This document shows, in pieces, positions 8,765 to 15,872 of a stretch of DNA of 61,243 bases. Source of the stretch: Epsilonproteobacteria bacterium UBA6211 (lineage in GTDB: Bacteria > Campylobacterota > Campylobacteria > Campylobacterales > Arcobacteraceae); NCBI GenBank assembly GCA_002421845.1, contig DISL01000051.1, positions 1 to 61,243 on the forward strand, in the 5' to 3' direction. A program made the position numbers and the translations under genes. How positions within the stretch are numbered: the stretch's first letter is position 1; every line of letters starts with the position of its first letter. The notes beneath the pieces are model-generated. The model had not been told where the DNA came from. It did no database searches and was given only the letters and a program-made list of their open reading frames with translations.

Positions 8765-8792
8765 TTTTACATTTTACTTTTTACCTTTTATG
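8765..8792 (+). repeat. Degenerate heptamer array, TTTTAC(A/T/C) and TTTTATG
   Basis: Four consecutive 7-base units TTTTACA, TTTTACT, TTTTACC, TTTTATG. The last ends three bases before a TATAAT box, so the array occupies the -35 region of the flaG-fliY-motAB promoter. It belongs to the same class as 4300-4327 and 48159-48193. Confidence 0.75.
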
Positions 8793-8795
8793 TGG

Positions 8796-8801
8796 TATAA
8801 T
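8796..8801 (+). promoter_or_regulatory. Sigma70-type -10 box for the flaG-fliY-motAB unit
   Basis: A perfect TATAAT preceded by TGTGG lies 32 bases before the flaG-like ATG. No good -35 is visible because the heptamer array fills that position. A short hairpin AGCAA-ATT-TTGCT followed by T residues (8804-8820) lies in the presumed leader. Confidence 0.6.
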
Positions 8802-8833
8802 TTAGCAAATTTTGCTTTTTTAAGGGAGTTTTG

Positions 8834-9145
8834 ATGGATTTGGGAAGAATTGCACAAATAGATAATGCCAAAGTAGAAAATATTCAAAAAGTACAAAAAG
8901 TACAAGAGAGCGATGAAAAGCAAAAAGTTGACCCTAATGAACAACATAAAAAGTCTCTTAATAAACTACCTGAGCCAAAAGAGGTTATCCTTGACAACGT
9001 AAGTTTCGGGTTTAACAAAGAGACAAACGACTTTTTTATAAAAGTAAAACGTGGTAATGTAGAAAACAAATACCCTACAGATGATATGATGAAATTAAAA
9101 GCTGCTTTACTAGATAGTTTAGAAGCTCAAAGTACAAAAAACTAA
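8834..9145 (+). CDS. flaG: FlaG-like flagellar protein
   Basis: 103 residues from the ATG at 8834 (a TTG at 8831 is also in frame); AAGGGAG lies 5 bases upstream. The N-terminal half is polar and disordered. The C-terminal half (about 50-100) reads VILDNVSFGFNKETNDFFIKV...YPTDDMMKLKAALLDSLE, resembling the FlaG domain (a beta strand with F-x-F, then a PxEE/PTDD helix). FlaG affects filament length in other bacteria. It opens a run of flagellar genes that continues through motAB. Family assignment is moderate because the domain is short. Confidence 0.65.
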   Translation: MDLGRIAQIDNAKVENIQKVQKVQESDEKQKVDPNEQHKKSLNKLPEPKEVILDNVSFGFNKETNDFFIKVKRGNVENKYPTDDMMKLKAALLDSLEAQSTKN

Positions 9146-9161
9146 TTAAAAGGTGGCGGTT

Positions 9162-10058
9162 TTGGCATCTGATTTAACCAATATATTAAAAAGTGAATTA
9201 TCGAATACTATAGAACAACTACTTTCAAAAAAAGCTACGATAAAAGATATTATTAAAACAGATACATCGTCTCAGACTATAGAGACGTCAGTTTTGGTTG
9301 TTGCGAAGTTAGAGTTTAAAAATATTACATCCACATGGAATTTTATAATACCTACTGCGACAGGCGTTAAATTTGAATATTTAATGCTTGGTGGAATGGG
9401 TGATTTAAAAGAGGCGCTTGATGATGAAACAAGCGATGCAATAAAAGAGATTATCTCAAATGTATGCGGAAGTATGGCTACTTCTATCAATGCTCAAGGG
9501 TTTGATGATTTAGGAAAAGTGAAAACGGAAGTAGTTGATGTTTCGATTGTTGATTTTGAAAAATTAAAAAGTTTACCTAATATCTATAAAATCATTTTAG
9601 ATTTAGATGGGGAAGAAATACTTGTTTTTGTATCTTTTGACGATATTATCAAACCGTATATAAGCTCAATTACCGGAGAGAGTGTTGTTGCTGATACAAA
9701 TCATGCAAAAGCTCAAGCCCCTTTAATCCATAGTGGTGCACATGGTGTCAGTGCTCCAAATGAATTATCATCTTTATTGGATGAACATTCAGTGACAAAT
9801 TTAAAACTTCTATTTGACATCAAGCTAAGGCTTAGTGTTCGTTTGGGTACTAAAGTATTACTTTTAAAAGATATTTTGAGATGGGATGTGGGTGAGATAA
9901 TAGAACTAGAACAAATGGTGAATGAGCCTTTAGATATTTTGGTAAACGGTGTCAAGGTAGGTGAAGGTGAAGCTGTGGTTGTAGAGGGTAAATTTGGTCT
10001 AAAAGTCAAATATATCGGTGATGAAAAAAATAAACTTAAAAAAATAGGTTTGGTGTAG
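9162..10058 (+). CDS. fliY: Flagellar motor switch protein FliY (CheC-like plus FliN domain)
   Basis: 298 residues from the TTG at 9162, chosen because AAAAGGTGG ends 6 bases upstream; a GTG at 9153 overlaps that ribosome site. Residues about 30-180 resemble the CheC/FliM middle fold (DAIKEIISNVCGSMATSIN). Residues about 215-298 form a FliN/SpoA domain (LLFDIKLRLSVRLGTKVLLLKDIL). The canonical CheC ExxN phosphatase pair is not clearly present. FliY forms part of the C-ring in Campylobacter and Helicobacter. It lies directly before motA, and no fliM is present in this window. Confidence 0.8.
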   Translation: MASDLTNILKSELSNTIEQLLSKKATIKDIIKTDTSSQTIETSVLVVAKLEFKNITSTWNFIIPTATGVKFEYLMLGGMGDLKEALDDETSDAIKEIISNVCGSMATSINAQGFDDLGKVKTEVVDVSIVDFEKLKSLPNIYKIILDLDGEEILVFVSFDDIIKPYISSITGESVVADTNHAKAQAPLIHSGAHGVSAPNELSSLLDEHSVTNLKLLFDIKLRLSVRLGTKVLLLKDILRWDVGEIIELEQMVNEPLDILVNGVKVGEGEAVVVEGKFGLKVKYIGDEKNKLKKIGLV

Positions 10059-10061
10059 TGT

Positions 10062-10817
10062 ATGGATAAAACAACCGTTATTGGTCTTGGTGGTGGAGTA
10101 GGTATTATCGCCTTAGCAATCATACTTGGTGGCGTTGGTTTTGGTCCGTATATAGATATTCCTTCCGTATTTATAGTTTTCGGTGGAACAGCACTTGTTA
10201 TTGTCGGTCAATTTGAAGGTAATGATTTAAAAAGATTTGGAAAAGCTTTGAAAATAGCACTAAATGAAAATAAATCAGAACCGGTACCGGAACTTATAGA
10301 AAAAATCATATTTTATGCAACAGAGATAAAAAAACACGGTGTTATGAGTATAGAACAAAAAGTTCTTGCCGAAACAAATCCATTTTTTAAAGAGGCATTT
10401 CAACTTTTGGTGGATGGTACGAAACCTGATTTATTACAACCTTTACTTGAAACTAAACTAGAGCATATGGATAAAAGGCACGGTACTATACATCAGATGT
10501 TGAGCAATATAGGTGGTGTAGCAGGTGCGATGGGGATGGCTGGAACACTTGTAGGTCTTGTTGCTATGCTTGCAAACTTGTCTGACCCTGCTGCTGTTGG
10601 TCCTGCTATGGCTGTTGCCTTGCTTACTACACTTTACGGTGCTTTGATAGGTACGTTGTTTGCAGGATTATTTGAAAATAAGCTTGTACAAAAACATAAA
10701 GTTGAGGTAAATGCTTGTGAGATTATTATTCAAGGCTCAGTTATGATAGCTGCCGAAGAGTCGATAGGTAATATCAAGATGAAGCTAAATGCTATCTTAG
10801 TCCCTGAGGCTGAATAA
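10062..10817 (+). CDS. motA: Flagellar stator protein MotA, PomA-like
   Basis: 251 residues with four membrane segments (about 6-26, 31-49, 150-172, 182-204). MotA forms the stator ring that converts ion flow to torque. The pattern from residue 157, MGMAGTLVGLVAML then GPAMAVALLTTLYGALIG, matches Vibrio-type PomA closely. It includes Thr162 and Thr189-190 at positions that line the Na+ path in PomA; proton-type MotA of Campylobacter, as I recall it, has Ala at the first. Charged loop residues expected to touch FliG are in residues 54-140. It is separated from motB by 2 bases. Confidence 0.93.
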   Translation: MDKTTVIGLGGGVGIIALAIILGGVGFGPYIDIPSVFIVFGGTALVIVGQFEGNDLKRFGKALKIALNENKSEPVPELIEKIIFYATEIKKHGVMSIEQKVLAETNPFFKEAFQLLVDGTKPDLLQPLLETKLEHMDKRHGTIHQMLSNIGGVAGAMGMAGTLVGLVAMLANLSDPAAVGPAMAVALLTTLYGALIGTLFAGLFENKLVQKHKVEVNACEIIIQGSVMIAAEESIGNIKMKLNAILVPEAE

Positions 10818-10819
10818 CT

Positions 10820-11605
10820 ATGGCAAAAGGAAAATGCCCGGATTGTCCTAAATGTCTTCCCGGTTGGCTTGTACAATTTGGGGATTTGATGTCACTTTTG
10901 CTGGTGTTTTTTATTCTTTTACTCTCCATGGCGGTAATGGATAAGAAAAAGGTTGAAGAGTATTTTACTATCATGAAAAAGGCTATGGGATTTTTGGACA
11001 AAACAAGTAGCGTCGATGAGCAAACAGATGCTTTGAGTGAAGAAAAACAGAGTGAACAAGCTCCACAAGATAGTGAAGCTAGTGAGATGGACGAGGCGGC
11101 TCAACAAATGCAAGAAGTTGTAACAGAAATGAATCAAGCTGCACAACAGTCTCAAACACAAACAGAAAGTCAACAAATAGAGGTGATAAAAAGTCAAAAT
11201 GAGTTTATCCTTGATATTCCTACAACTTTGCTTTTTAAAGATGATGAGTATGAGCTTACAAATACTGAATCAAGGGCTTTTATAGCAAAAGTTGCTAGAA
11301 TAATAAGAACTATGCCTAATACTTTTCAAATAGAGATTATAGGTCATACGGATAGAAGTAGGTATAAAAGTGAACAACTACCGAGGGATAACTGGGATGT
11401 GTCTGCTTTGAGGTCTATTTCCGTGGTGAAAGAGTTGATAAAAAATAAAATAGACCCGGCACAGTTAAAGGTATCGGCTCATGCTTCATATAAACCCAAA
11501 AGTGATGTGGCTAGTGAAAACAGAAGGGTAGAGATGAGATTTTATTCCGATAAAGCTCAAAATGATGTTTTTGCACAAGAAAATTTCTTTGATAGATTGG
11601 AGTAA
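10820..11605 (+). CDS. motB: Flagellar stator protein MotB, PomB-like
   Basis: 261 residues. The N-terminus has a CPDCPKC motif (Cys6, 9, 12), then PGWLVQFGDLMSLLLVFFILLLS, one membrane helix with the ion-binding Asp at residue 22. A Gln/Glu-rich linker spans about 65-125. An OmpA-type peptidoglycan-binding domain (about 140-240) has the IIGHTDRSRY motif. The PxW...FxDLMxLLxxFFxLLLS pattern is typical of PomB/MotD-type stators rather than of the Campylobacter jejuni MotB. It is paired with motA. Confidence 0.93.
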   Translation: MAKGKCPDCPKCLPGWLVQFGDLMSLLLVFFILLLSMAVMDKKKVEEYFTIMKKAMGFLDKTSSVDEQTDALSEEKQSEQAPQDSEASEMDEAAQQMQEVVTEMNQAAQQSQTQTESQQIEVIKSQNEFILDIPTTLLFKDDEYELTNTESRAFIAKVARIIRTMPNTFQIEIIGHTDRSRYKSEQLPRDNWDVSALRSISVVKELIKNKIDPAQLKVSAHASYKPKSDVASENRRVEMRFYSDKAQNDVFAQENFFDRLE

Positions 11606-11608
11606 CAA

Positions 11609-11896
11609 ATGGAAAGCGTAAATAGTGTATCAATAATCAATAAAATGGAAATGCCTAAGACAAAAGAAACAGAACAACTTAAACAAGCATGTGATGACTT
11701 CGAGTCTTTTTTTATGCAACAATTACTCGATATATCTTTGAAATCGACAAATGTCGGTGGAGAGGGTGCCGGAAGTGACATTATAAAAGGTATGTACAGT
11801 GAGACAATGTCAAAGTCAACTGGTGGAAATCTAGGTATTAGTGATATGCTGTTTAGATTTTTAATTGAGAATAACCCATCTCTTAGTAAATCATAA
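11609..11896 (+). CDS. flgJ: Rod-binding protein FlgJ, N-terminal-type only
   Basis: 95 residues. It matches the FlgJ rod-binding domain: LKQACDDFESFFMQQLLDISLKS at about 27-49, then SDIIKGMYSETMSKSTGGNLGISDMLF. It lacks the muramidase domain of enterobacterial FlgJ, as is usual in Campylobacterota, so rod passage through peptidoglycan must use another enzyme. It follows motB by 3 bases and is followed by the flgN-like gene. Confidence 0.85.
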   Translation: MESVNSVSIINKMEMPKTKETEQLKQACDDFESFFMQQLLDISLKSTNVGGEGAGSDIIKGMYSETMSKSTGGNLGISDMLFRFLIENNPSLSKS

Positions 11897-11906
11897 AGGA
11901 TACAAA

Positions 11907-12284
11907 ATGGTTTCTACTCTAATAAATGAAATGATAGATAAAACACTTGGTTTACAAAGTCATATTATGGAAGATATTGAAGATATAAAATCGGCTCGTC
12001 ATGAAAAACTTCTTGATAGAAATGAAATAAAACTTGAGATGATGCAAGAACTTGCTTCTAAAAAAGAGGATTTAAATAGAGCGTTATTACAAGCTATTCA
12101 AGATGGAGAAGATGTCAATCAGTACAGAGGTAGCGTAGATACTCTTGAAACAGAGTTGAAAAAATTGTATATGTTAAATGCAAGATTAGGGTCTATTGTG
12201 GAACCTGTTAGAAAAATGTATAAAGATATAGTCGATGAAATAGTTTCAGAATACGGAAGTAGTGTTGTAGAGGTAAAAGCTTAA
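11907..12284 (+). CDS. flgN: FlgN-like flagellar chaperone
   Basis: 125 residues from the ATG at 11907, preceded by AAAGGA; an upstream in-frame ATG at 11865 overlaps flgJ and is unlikely. The protein is all-helical (LINEMIDKTLGLQSHIMEDIED, then long charged helices), fitting the FlgN fold that escorts the hook-filament junction proteins FlgK and FlgL. FlgN is poorly conserved in sequence, so this call rests on length, helical pattern and location; flgL is at 23681. The stop overlaps the next start (TAATG). Confidence 0.6.
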   Translation: MVSTLINEMIDKTLGLQSHIMEDIEDIKSARHEKLLDRNEIKLEMMQELASKKEDLNRALLQAIQDGEDVNQYRGSVDTLETELKKLYMLNARLGSIVEPVRKMYKDIVDEIVSEYGSSVVEVKA

Positions 12285-12679
12285 TGAGATTTTTTATAAT
12301 TTTTGCTTTATGTTTAAGTTATCTAAATGCGATAGAGGTTTTGGTCGCTAAAAAAAATATTAGCTATAAAGAGATATTGTCTAAAGAGTATTTCACGGTA
12401 ATGAGTGCTAATTTGTCCGATATACCAAGAACTTGTGAAGTTTTTAATATAGATAATTTTAATACTGGTCAGTATATAGCTTCAAAATATATAAAAGAGG
12501 GAGCGGTACTTTGCACAAAGGATGTTTTGGAATACAAACCAAAAGAGGTATTGTTTAATTTTGGGTCACTAGAAATAAAAACCGACGGTGAAGTTATTAA
12601 TGAAACATCAGAATACATTACCATTAAAAAACATGATGGAAGTGTGCATAAAATCTATAAAGATGGGAGAGATCAATGA
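12284..12679 (+). CDS. Secreted SAF/FlgA-like protein
   Basis: 131 residues with a signal peptide (about 1-16, cleavage after LNA). The following part, VLVAKKNISYKEILSKEYF...IASKYIKEGAVLCTKDV, has the look of a SAF domain as found in FlgA, the P-ring assembly chaperone, or in pilus CpaB. The C-terminus (IKTDGEVINETSEYITIKK) is beta-rich like the second FlgA subdomain. At 131 residues it is shorter than most FlgA proteins. It is coupled by overlaps to the flgN-like gene and flhF. A FlgA-like role is inferred, not certain. Confidence 0.55.
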   Translation: MRFFIIFALCLSYLNAIEVLVAKKNISYKEILSKEYFTVMSANLSDIPRTCEVFNIDNFNTGQYIASKYIKEGAVLCTKDVLEYKPKEVLFNFGSLEIKTDGEVINETSEYITIKKHDGSVHKIYKDGRDQ

Positions 12680-13836
12680 ATATGCTCTCATTTTTGGGTG
12701 AAACTCCTACTCAGGCACTTCGAAATGCTCAAAAAGAGTGTGGGGAAGATGCTATCGTAATATCTACAAAAAAGATTGCCGATAAAAAAACAAGCGGTAA
12801 GGATATGTATGAGGTCGTAGTAGCATTAGAAGAAGAGTATGAAAAACATCAAAAAATACCAAAACAAAAAATAGTCAAAAAAACTCAGACGGAAGATATA
12901 GTACACACTGAATTCATAGCTCAGTTTTATGACTTTAAAGCTGAAATACTAAAAATGCAAGAGACTATTTTAAATGTTCAAAAATCTCTGTGGAGTCCAA
13001 AAAGTCAGTTGTTTGATTTGACTATACCTATCGAGTTTGTGGATATTTATAATCTTTTTGAACAAAATGAATTTGATTCTGAGATGACATATACCATACT
13101 TAAAAAAACAATTCAACAGTTACCGCCTCCACTTAAATCAAATCCTGCGAAGATTAAAGATTTTTTCAAATTAATTTTGCGTAGGATAATCCCTATAAAA
13201 CATGAAGTTCCATTACGTAAAAATCAAAGAAAGATAGTTATGTTTGTTGGTCCTACAGGAGTTGGAAAGACGACTACCATAGCAAAACTCGCTGCACGAT
13301 GTGCCTATAAAATGGATATGGATTATAAAGTAGGTATTATTACATTGGATTCCTTTAGGGTGGGTGCAATAGAACAATTAAGAGCATACACTACTATTAT
13401 GAGATTGCCTTTGGAAGTGGTCAAAAAACCTGAAGAGTTGATAGAAGCTATTATTAGACTAAAAGATTGTAATTATATATTCATAGACACTGCAGGAAGT
13501 AGTCAATATGATTTTGACAAAATAGATTTAATCAATGAATATCAAAGTCAATTAGAAGATATTACTATAGAAAAGAATCTTGTATTACCTGCAAATATCA
13601 AGCAAAGTGATTTGTTGGATATTTATAGAAGTTACTCAAGGGTAGGGATAAATTATCTTACATTTACCAAACTTGATGAAACAAAAAGTTTTGGAAATCT
13701 TATATCTTTTGCACATAAAACTAAAAAGTCGGTTACGTATTTTAGTGTGGGACAAAATGTTCCTGATGACTTGATAGTGGCTGATTCCAACTATCTTATT
13801 GATTGTTTTATGAATCAAGAAATTCCTAAGAGGTAA
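12676..13836 (+). CDS. flhF: Flagellar biosynthesis GTPase FlhF
   Basis: 386 residues. This SRP-family GTPase sets flagellar placement and number at the cell pole. The N-terminal part (about 1-60) has MLSFLGETPTQALRNAQKE, followed by a basic, variable linker. The NG domain contains the P-loop GPTGVGKTT (from residue 192), the DSFRVGAIEQLRAY motif and the IDTAGSSQYD Walker B region. It overlaps the preceding gene by 4 bases and is followed two bases later by flhG, the standard pair. Confidence 0.95.
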   Translation: MNMLSFLGETPTQALRNAQKECGEDAIVISTKKIADKKTSGKDMYEVVVALEEEYEKHQKIPKQKIVKKTQTEDIVHTEFIAQFYDFKAEILKMQETILNVQKSLWSPKSQLFDLTIPIEFVDIYNLFEQNEFDSEMTYTILKKTIQQLPPPLKSNPAKIKDFFKLILRRIIPIKHEVPLRKNQRKIVMFVGPTGVGKTTTIAKLAARCAYKMDMDYKVGIITLDSFRVGAIEQLRAYTTIMRLPLEVVKKPEELIEAIIRLKDCNYIFIDTAGSSQYDFDKIDLINEYQSQLEDITIEKNLVLPANIKQSDLLDIYRSYSRVGINYLTFTKLDETKSFGNLISFAHKTKKSVTYFSVGQNVPDDLIVADSNYLIDCFMNQEIPKR

Positions 13837-13838
13837 CA

Positions 13839-14657
13839 ATGTTTAATAACATATCTTCTCAGGCAAAGAATCTTATGAATTTGGCTACAAGGCAAAAAAA
13901 AGATACCAAGACTCAAGTAATTACGGTTACATCCGGCAAAGGTGGTGTAGGTAAATCTACATTTACGGCTAATATATCATATATTCTGGCAAATATGGGT
14001 TATAAAGTTGCTGTTTTGGACGCCGATATAGGTCTTGCAAATATGCAAGTATTATTCAATATCAAGCCTGAAATTACATTTTTTGATTATCTTGACGGTA
14101 AAGTAGATGATATAAATGATATTTTACTTGATACTGGATATGCTAATATAACCTTAATAGCCGGTAAAAGCGGTTATGAATATTCAAATAAAGCTAGTAG
14201 TTTTGTATTTACCCAAATAGTTGAAGATATAAAGTTGCTTGATAAATTCGATATTTTGCTTATAGATACAGGTGCAGGGCTTAATGAATATGTGAAAGAG
14301 TTTTTAGATATTAGTCCAAATATTTTAGCTGTTACTACAACAGACCCTAGTGCTTTGACGGATGTTTATGCATTGATGAAAATGATAAGTAGTTACAAAG
14401 AATCTCTTTTATTGGCATTTAATCATACAAAAAGTTATCAAATAGGGGCGACTATTACGGAATCGGTGAAAAATTTAGCACAAAAAAATAGACTTAACAG
14501 TAATTTTATGTTAAAATATCTAGGAAATGTTTCTATGTCGCAAAATGTTGCGACCACAGGTCGGTTGAGAAAGCTTTTTGTTAAAGAATTTGTTGACGAT
14601 CAAACTTCCGTAGAGCTTAAGTTTGTCGTAGAAAATTTATTAAATTATATTAAATAA
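13839..14657 (+). CDS. flhG: MinD-like ATPase FlhG (FleN/YlxH)
   Basis: 272 residues. It is a ParA/MinD-type ATPase with the deviant Walker A SGKGGVGKST (residues 32-41) and LDADIGLANMQVLF. The IDTGAGLNEYV stretch is the Walker B region. It limits flagellar number by acting on FlhF, and in Campylobacter also affects division. The N-terminal residues 3-20 carry the NLMNLATRQ-type helix that activates FlhF GTPase. In Campylobacter jejuni the following genes are a small membrane protein and fliA; here a membrane protein follows, then fliE. Confidence 0.94.
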   Translation: MFNNISSQAKNLMNLATRQKKDTKTQVITVTSGKGGVGKSTFTANISYILANMGYKVAVLDADIGLANMQVLFNIKPEITFFDYLDGKVDDINDILLDTGYANITLIAGKSGYEYSNKASSFVFTQIVEDIKLLDKFDILLIDTGAGLNEYVKEFLDISPNILAVTTTDPSALTDVYALMKMISSYKESLLLAFNHTKSYQIGATITESVKNLAQKNRLNSNFMLKYLGNVSMSQNVATTGRLRKLFVKEFVDDQTSVELKFVVENLLNYIK

Positions 14658-14681
14658 AGCGAGTGTAAGGGTTATGATATT

Positions 14682-15026
14682 ATGATAGTTGAGAGATTTT
14701 CTCAGAGTGTTATAGGTAGTGGGCTATTGCGACTTTACGTTGCAACAGGTTTCTTCGCTACATTAATATTTTTCATAATAAATGCTGACCATTTTTCTCC
14801 TATGGAGATGCTCATAGGTATCATTGTAATAACCATAGGTTTGAAGGGTGTTGCGTATTTGATGTTATCCTTGGTGATAATGTTTTTTAACCTTGACAAC
14901 AAAAAATCGGAGCTTGATTTTTATTCAAAAGCATCCGAAATAGAGCAGATGCTCTCTGATCTTGTGATAAAAGAATCTACGATGGAAGCACAAAAAACAA
15001 ATACCCCAAAAGGAGCTAAAAGATGA
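14682..15026 (+). CDS. Small two-helix membrane protein, flhG-associated
   Basis: 114 residues with two membrane helices (about 14-33 and 42-70) and a charged C-terminal tail. The first ATG in the gap (14674) is out of frame with a rapid stop; 14682 is the workable start. I recognise no domain. Its position after flhG matches the small integral membrane protein (Cj0062c) that sits between flhG and fliA in Campylobacter jejuni, so it may be the same gene. It overlaps fliE by 4 bases. Confidence 0.65.
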   Translation: MIVERFSQSVIGSGLLRLYVATGFFATLIFFIINADHFSPMEMLIGIIVITIGLKGVAYLMLSLVIMFFNLDNKKSELDFYSKASEIEQMLSDLVIKESTMEAQKTNTPKGAKR

Positions 15027-15325
15027 TAAATATCGAAGGTTTATCAAGTGGCATGGGTCTTGGTAGTATAGCTAGGCTTCAAAAACAAGAGCCTAAAGTC
15101 GGTGGTGCAACTTTTGAACAGATGCTAAAAAATAGTATCGAAGAGGTTAATAATACCCAACTTCAAGGTTATGAAGCGATGAGCGGTATAGCTACAGGGA
15201 AAGTAAAAAACTTACAAGAAGCTGTACAAAGAATTGAAGAGGCTGAACTTAGTTTAAAATTAGCATTGGAAGTGAAAAATAAAGCTATTAACGCTTATAA
15301 AGAAATCACGAAAATGCAAATTTAG
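15023..15325 (+). CDS. fliE: Flagellar hook-basal body complex protein FliE
   Basis: 100 residues, typical length. FliE joins the MS ring to the proximal rod. It shows the family pattern FEQMLKNSIEEVNNTQ (about 32-47) and the C-terminal EAELSLKLALEVKNKAINAYKEITKMQI. AAAAGGAG lies upstream, and the start overlaps the preceding stop. It is separated from flgC by a 78-base gap filled with short repeats; flgB is not adjacent and is not in the window. Confidence 0.94.
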   Translation: MINIEGLSSGMGLGSIARLQKQEPKVGGATFEQMLKNSIEEVNNTQLQGYEAMSGIATGKVKNLQEAVQRIEEAELSLKLALEVKNKAINAYKEITKMQI

Positions 15326-15327
15326 TG

Positions 15328-15391
15328 AGTCGTAAGTCGTAAGTCGTGAGTCGTATTTTTCTTCACTACTCACTACTCACAATTCACTCAA
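15328..15391. repeat. Paired heptamer arrays between fliE and flgC
   Basis: The left array (15328-15355) is four units of AGTCGT(A/G). The right array (15364-15391) is CACTACT twice, then CACAATT and CACTCAA. The reverse complement of the right array (AGTAGTG units) resembles the left units, so the pair can fold into an imperfect hairpin around the T-rich spacer TTTTTCTT. The array ends immediately before the AAGGAG ribosome site of flgC. Confidence 0.75.
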
Positions 15392-15403
15392 CAAGGAGTT
15401 AAA

Positions 15404-15862
15404 ATGGGTTTTTTTGACGGTTATAATATTGCTACAAGCGGTATGAGTGCTCAAAGAGCAAGGATAAATGTTGTCAGTGCAAACTTGGCAAATGCTCAAA
15501 CTACAAATACGGTTGGCGGTGGACCTTACCAGAAACAAAATGTTGTTTTTGAAGAGATGCTGATACAAGAAAAAGAGAGAAGTAATAGTGTCGCTATGCC
15601 AAAGGGTGGTAATTTTGAAAATACTACTTTAAGAGGTGTCGGAGTTAAAACTGTTATTGAATCAAATTCTAAACCTGTTATGCGATATGAACCAAGTCAT
15701 CCCGATGCAAACGAAAAAGGTTATGTTGCGTATCCTGATATAAACCCGGTAGTTGAAATGACGGATTTGATTGAAGCTATGAGAACTTACGAGTCAAATA
15801 TAGCTGCATTTCAAACCCATAAAAATATGGATAGTAAAACATTAGAAATCCTAAAACAATAA
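15404..15862 (+). CDS. flgC: Flagellar basal-body rod protein FlgC
   Basis: 152 residues, typical length. The N-terminal rod signature is GYNIATSGMSAQRARINVVSANLANAQT, and the C-terminal signature is NPVVEMTDLIEAMRTYESNIAAFQTHK. FlgC is a proximal rod subunit. AAGGAG precedes the ATG at a good distance, immediately after the heptamer array. It is separated by 10 bases from fliK. Confidence 0.95.
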   Translation: MGFFDGYNIATSGMSAQRARINVVSANLANAQTTNTVGGGPYQKQNVVFEEMLIQEKERSNSVAMPKGGNFENTTLRGVGVKTVIESNSKPVMRYEPSHPDANEKGYVAYPDINPVVEMTDLIEAMRTYESNIAAFQTHKNMDSKTLEILKQ

Positions 15863-15872
15863 AGGATAGGTT

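Noticed and set aside
9713..10123. 136-residue open frame on - across fliY and motA
   Set aside because: It lies opposite two well-recognised genes, has Pro/Ser/Thr-rich shadow composition and no family-like motif.
14658..15022. Degenerate fliA remnant after flhG
   Set aside because: The ORF there is a two-helix membrane protein with no sigma factor regions.
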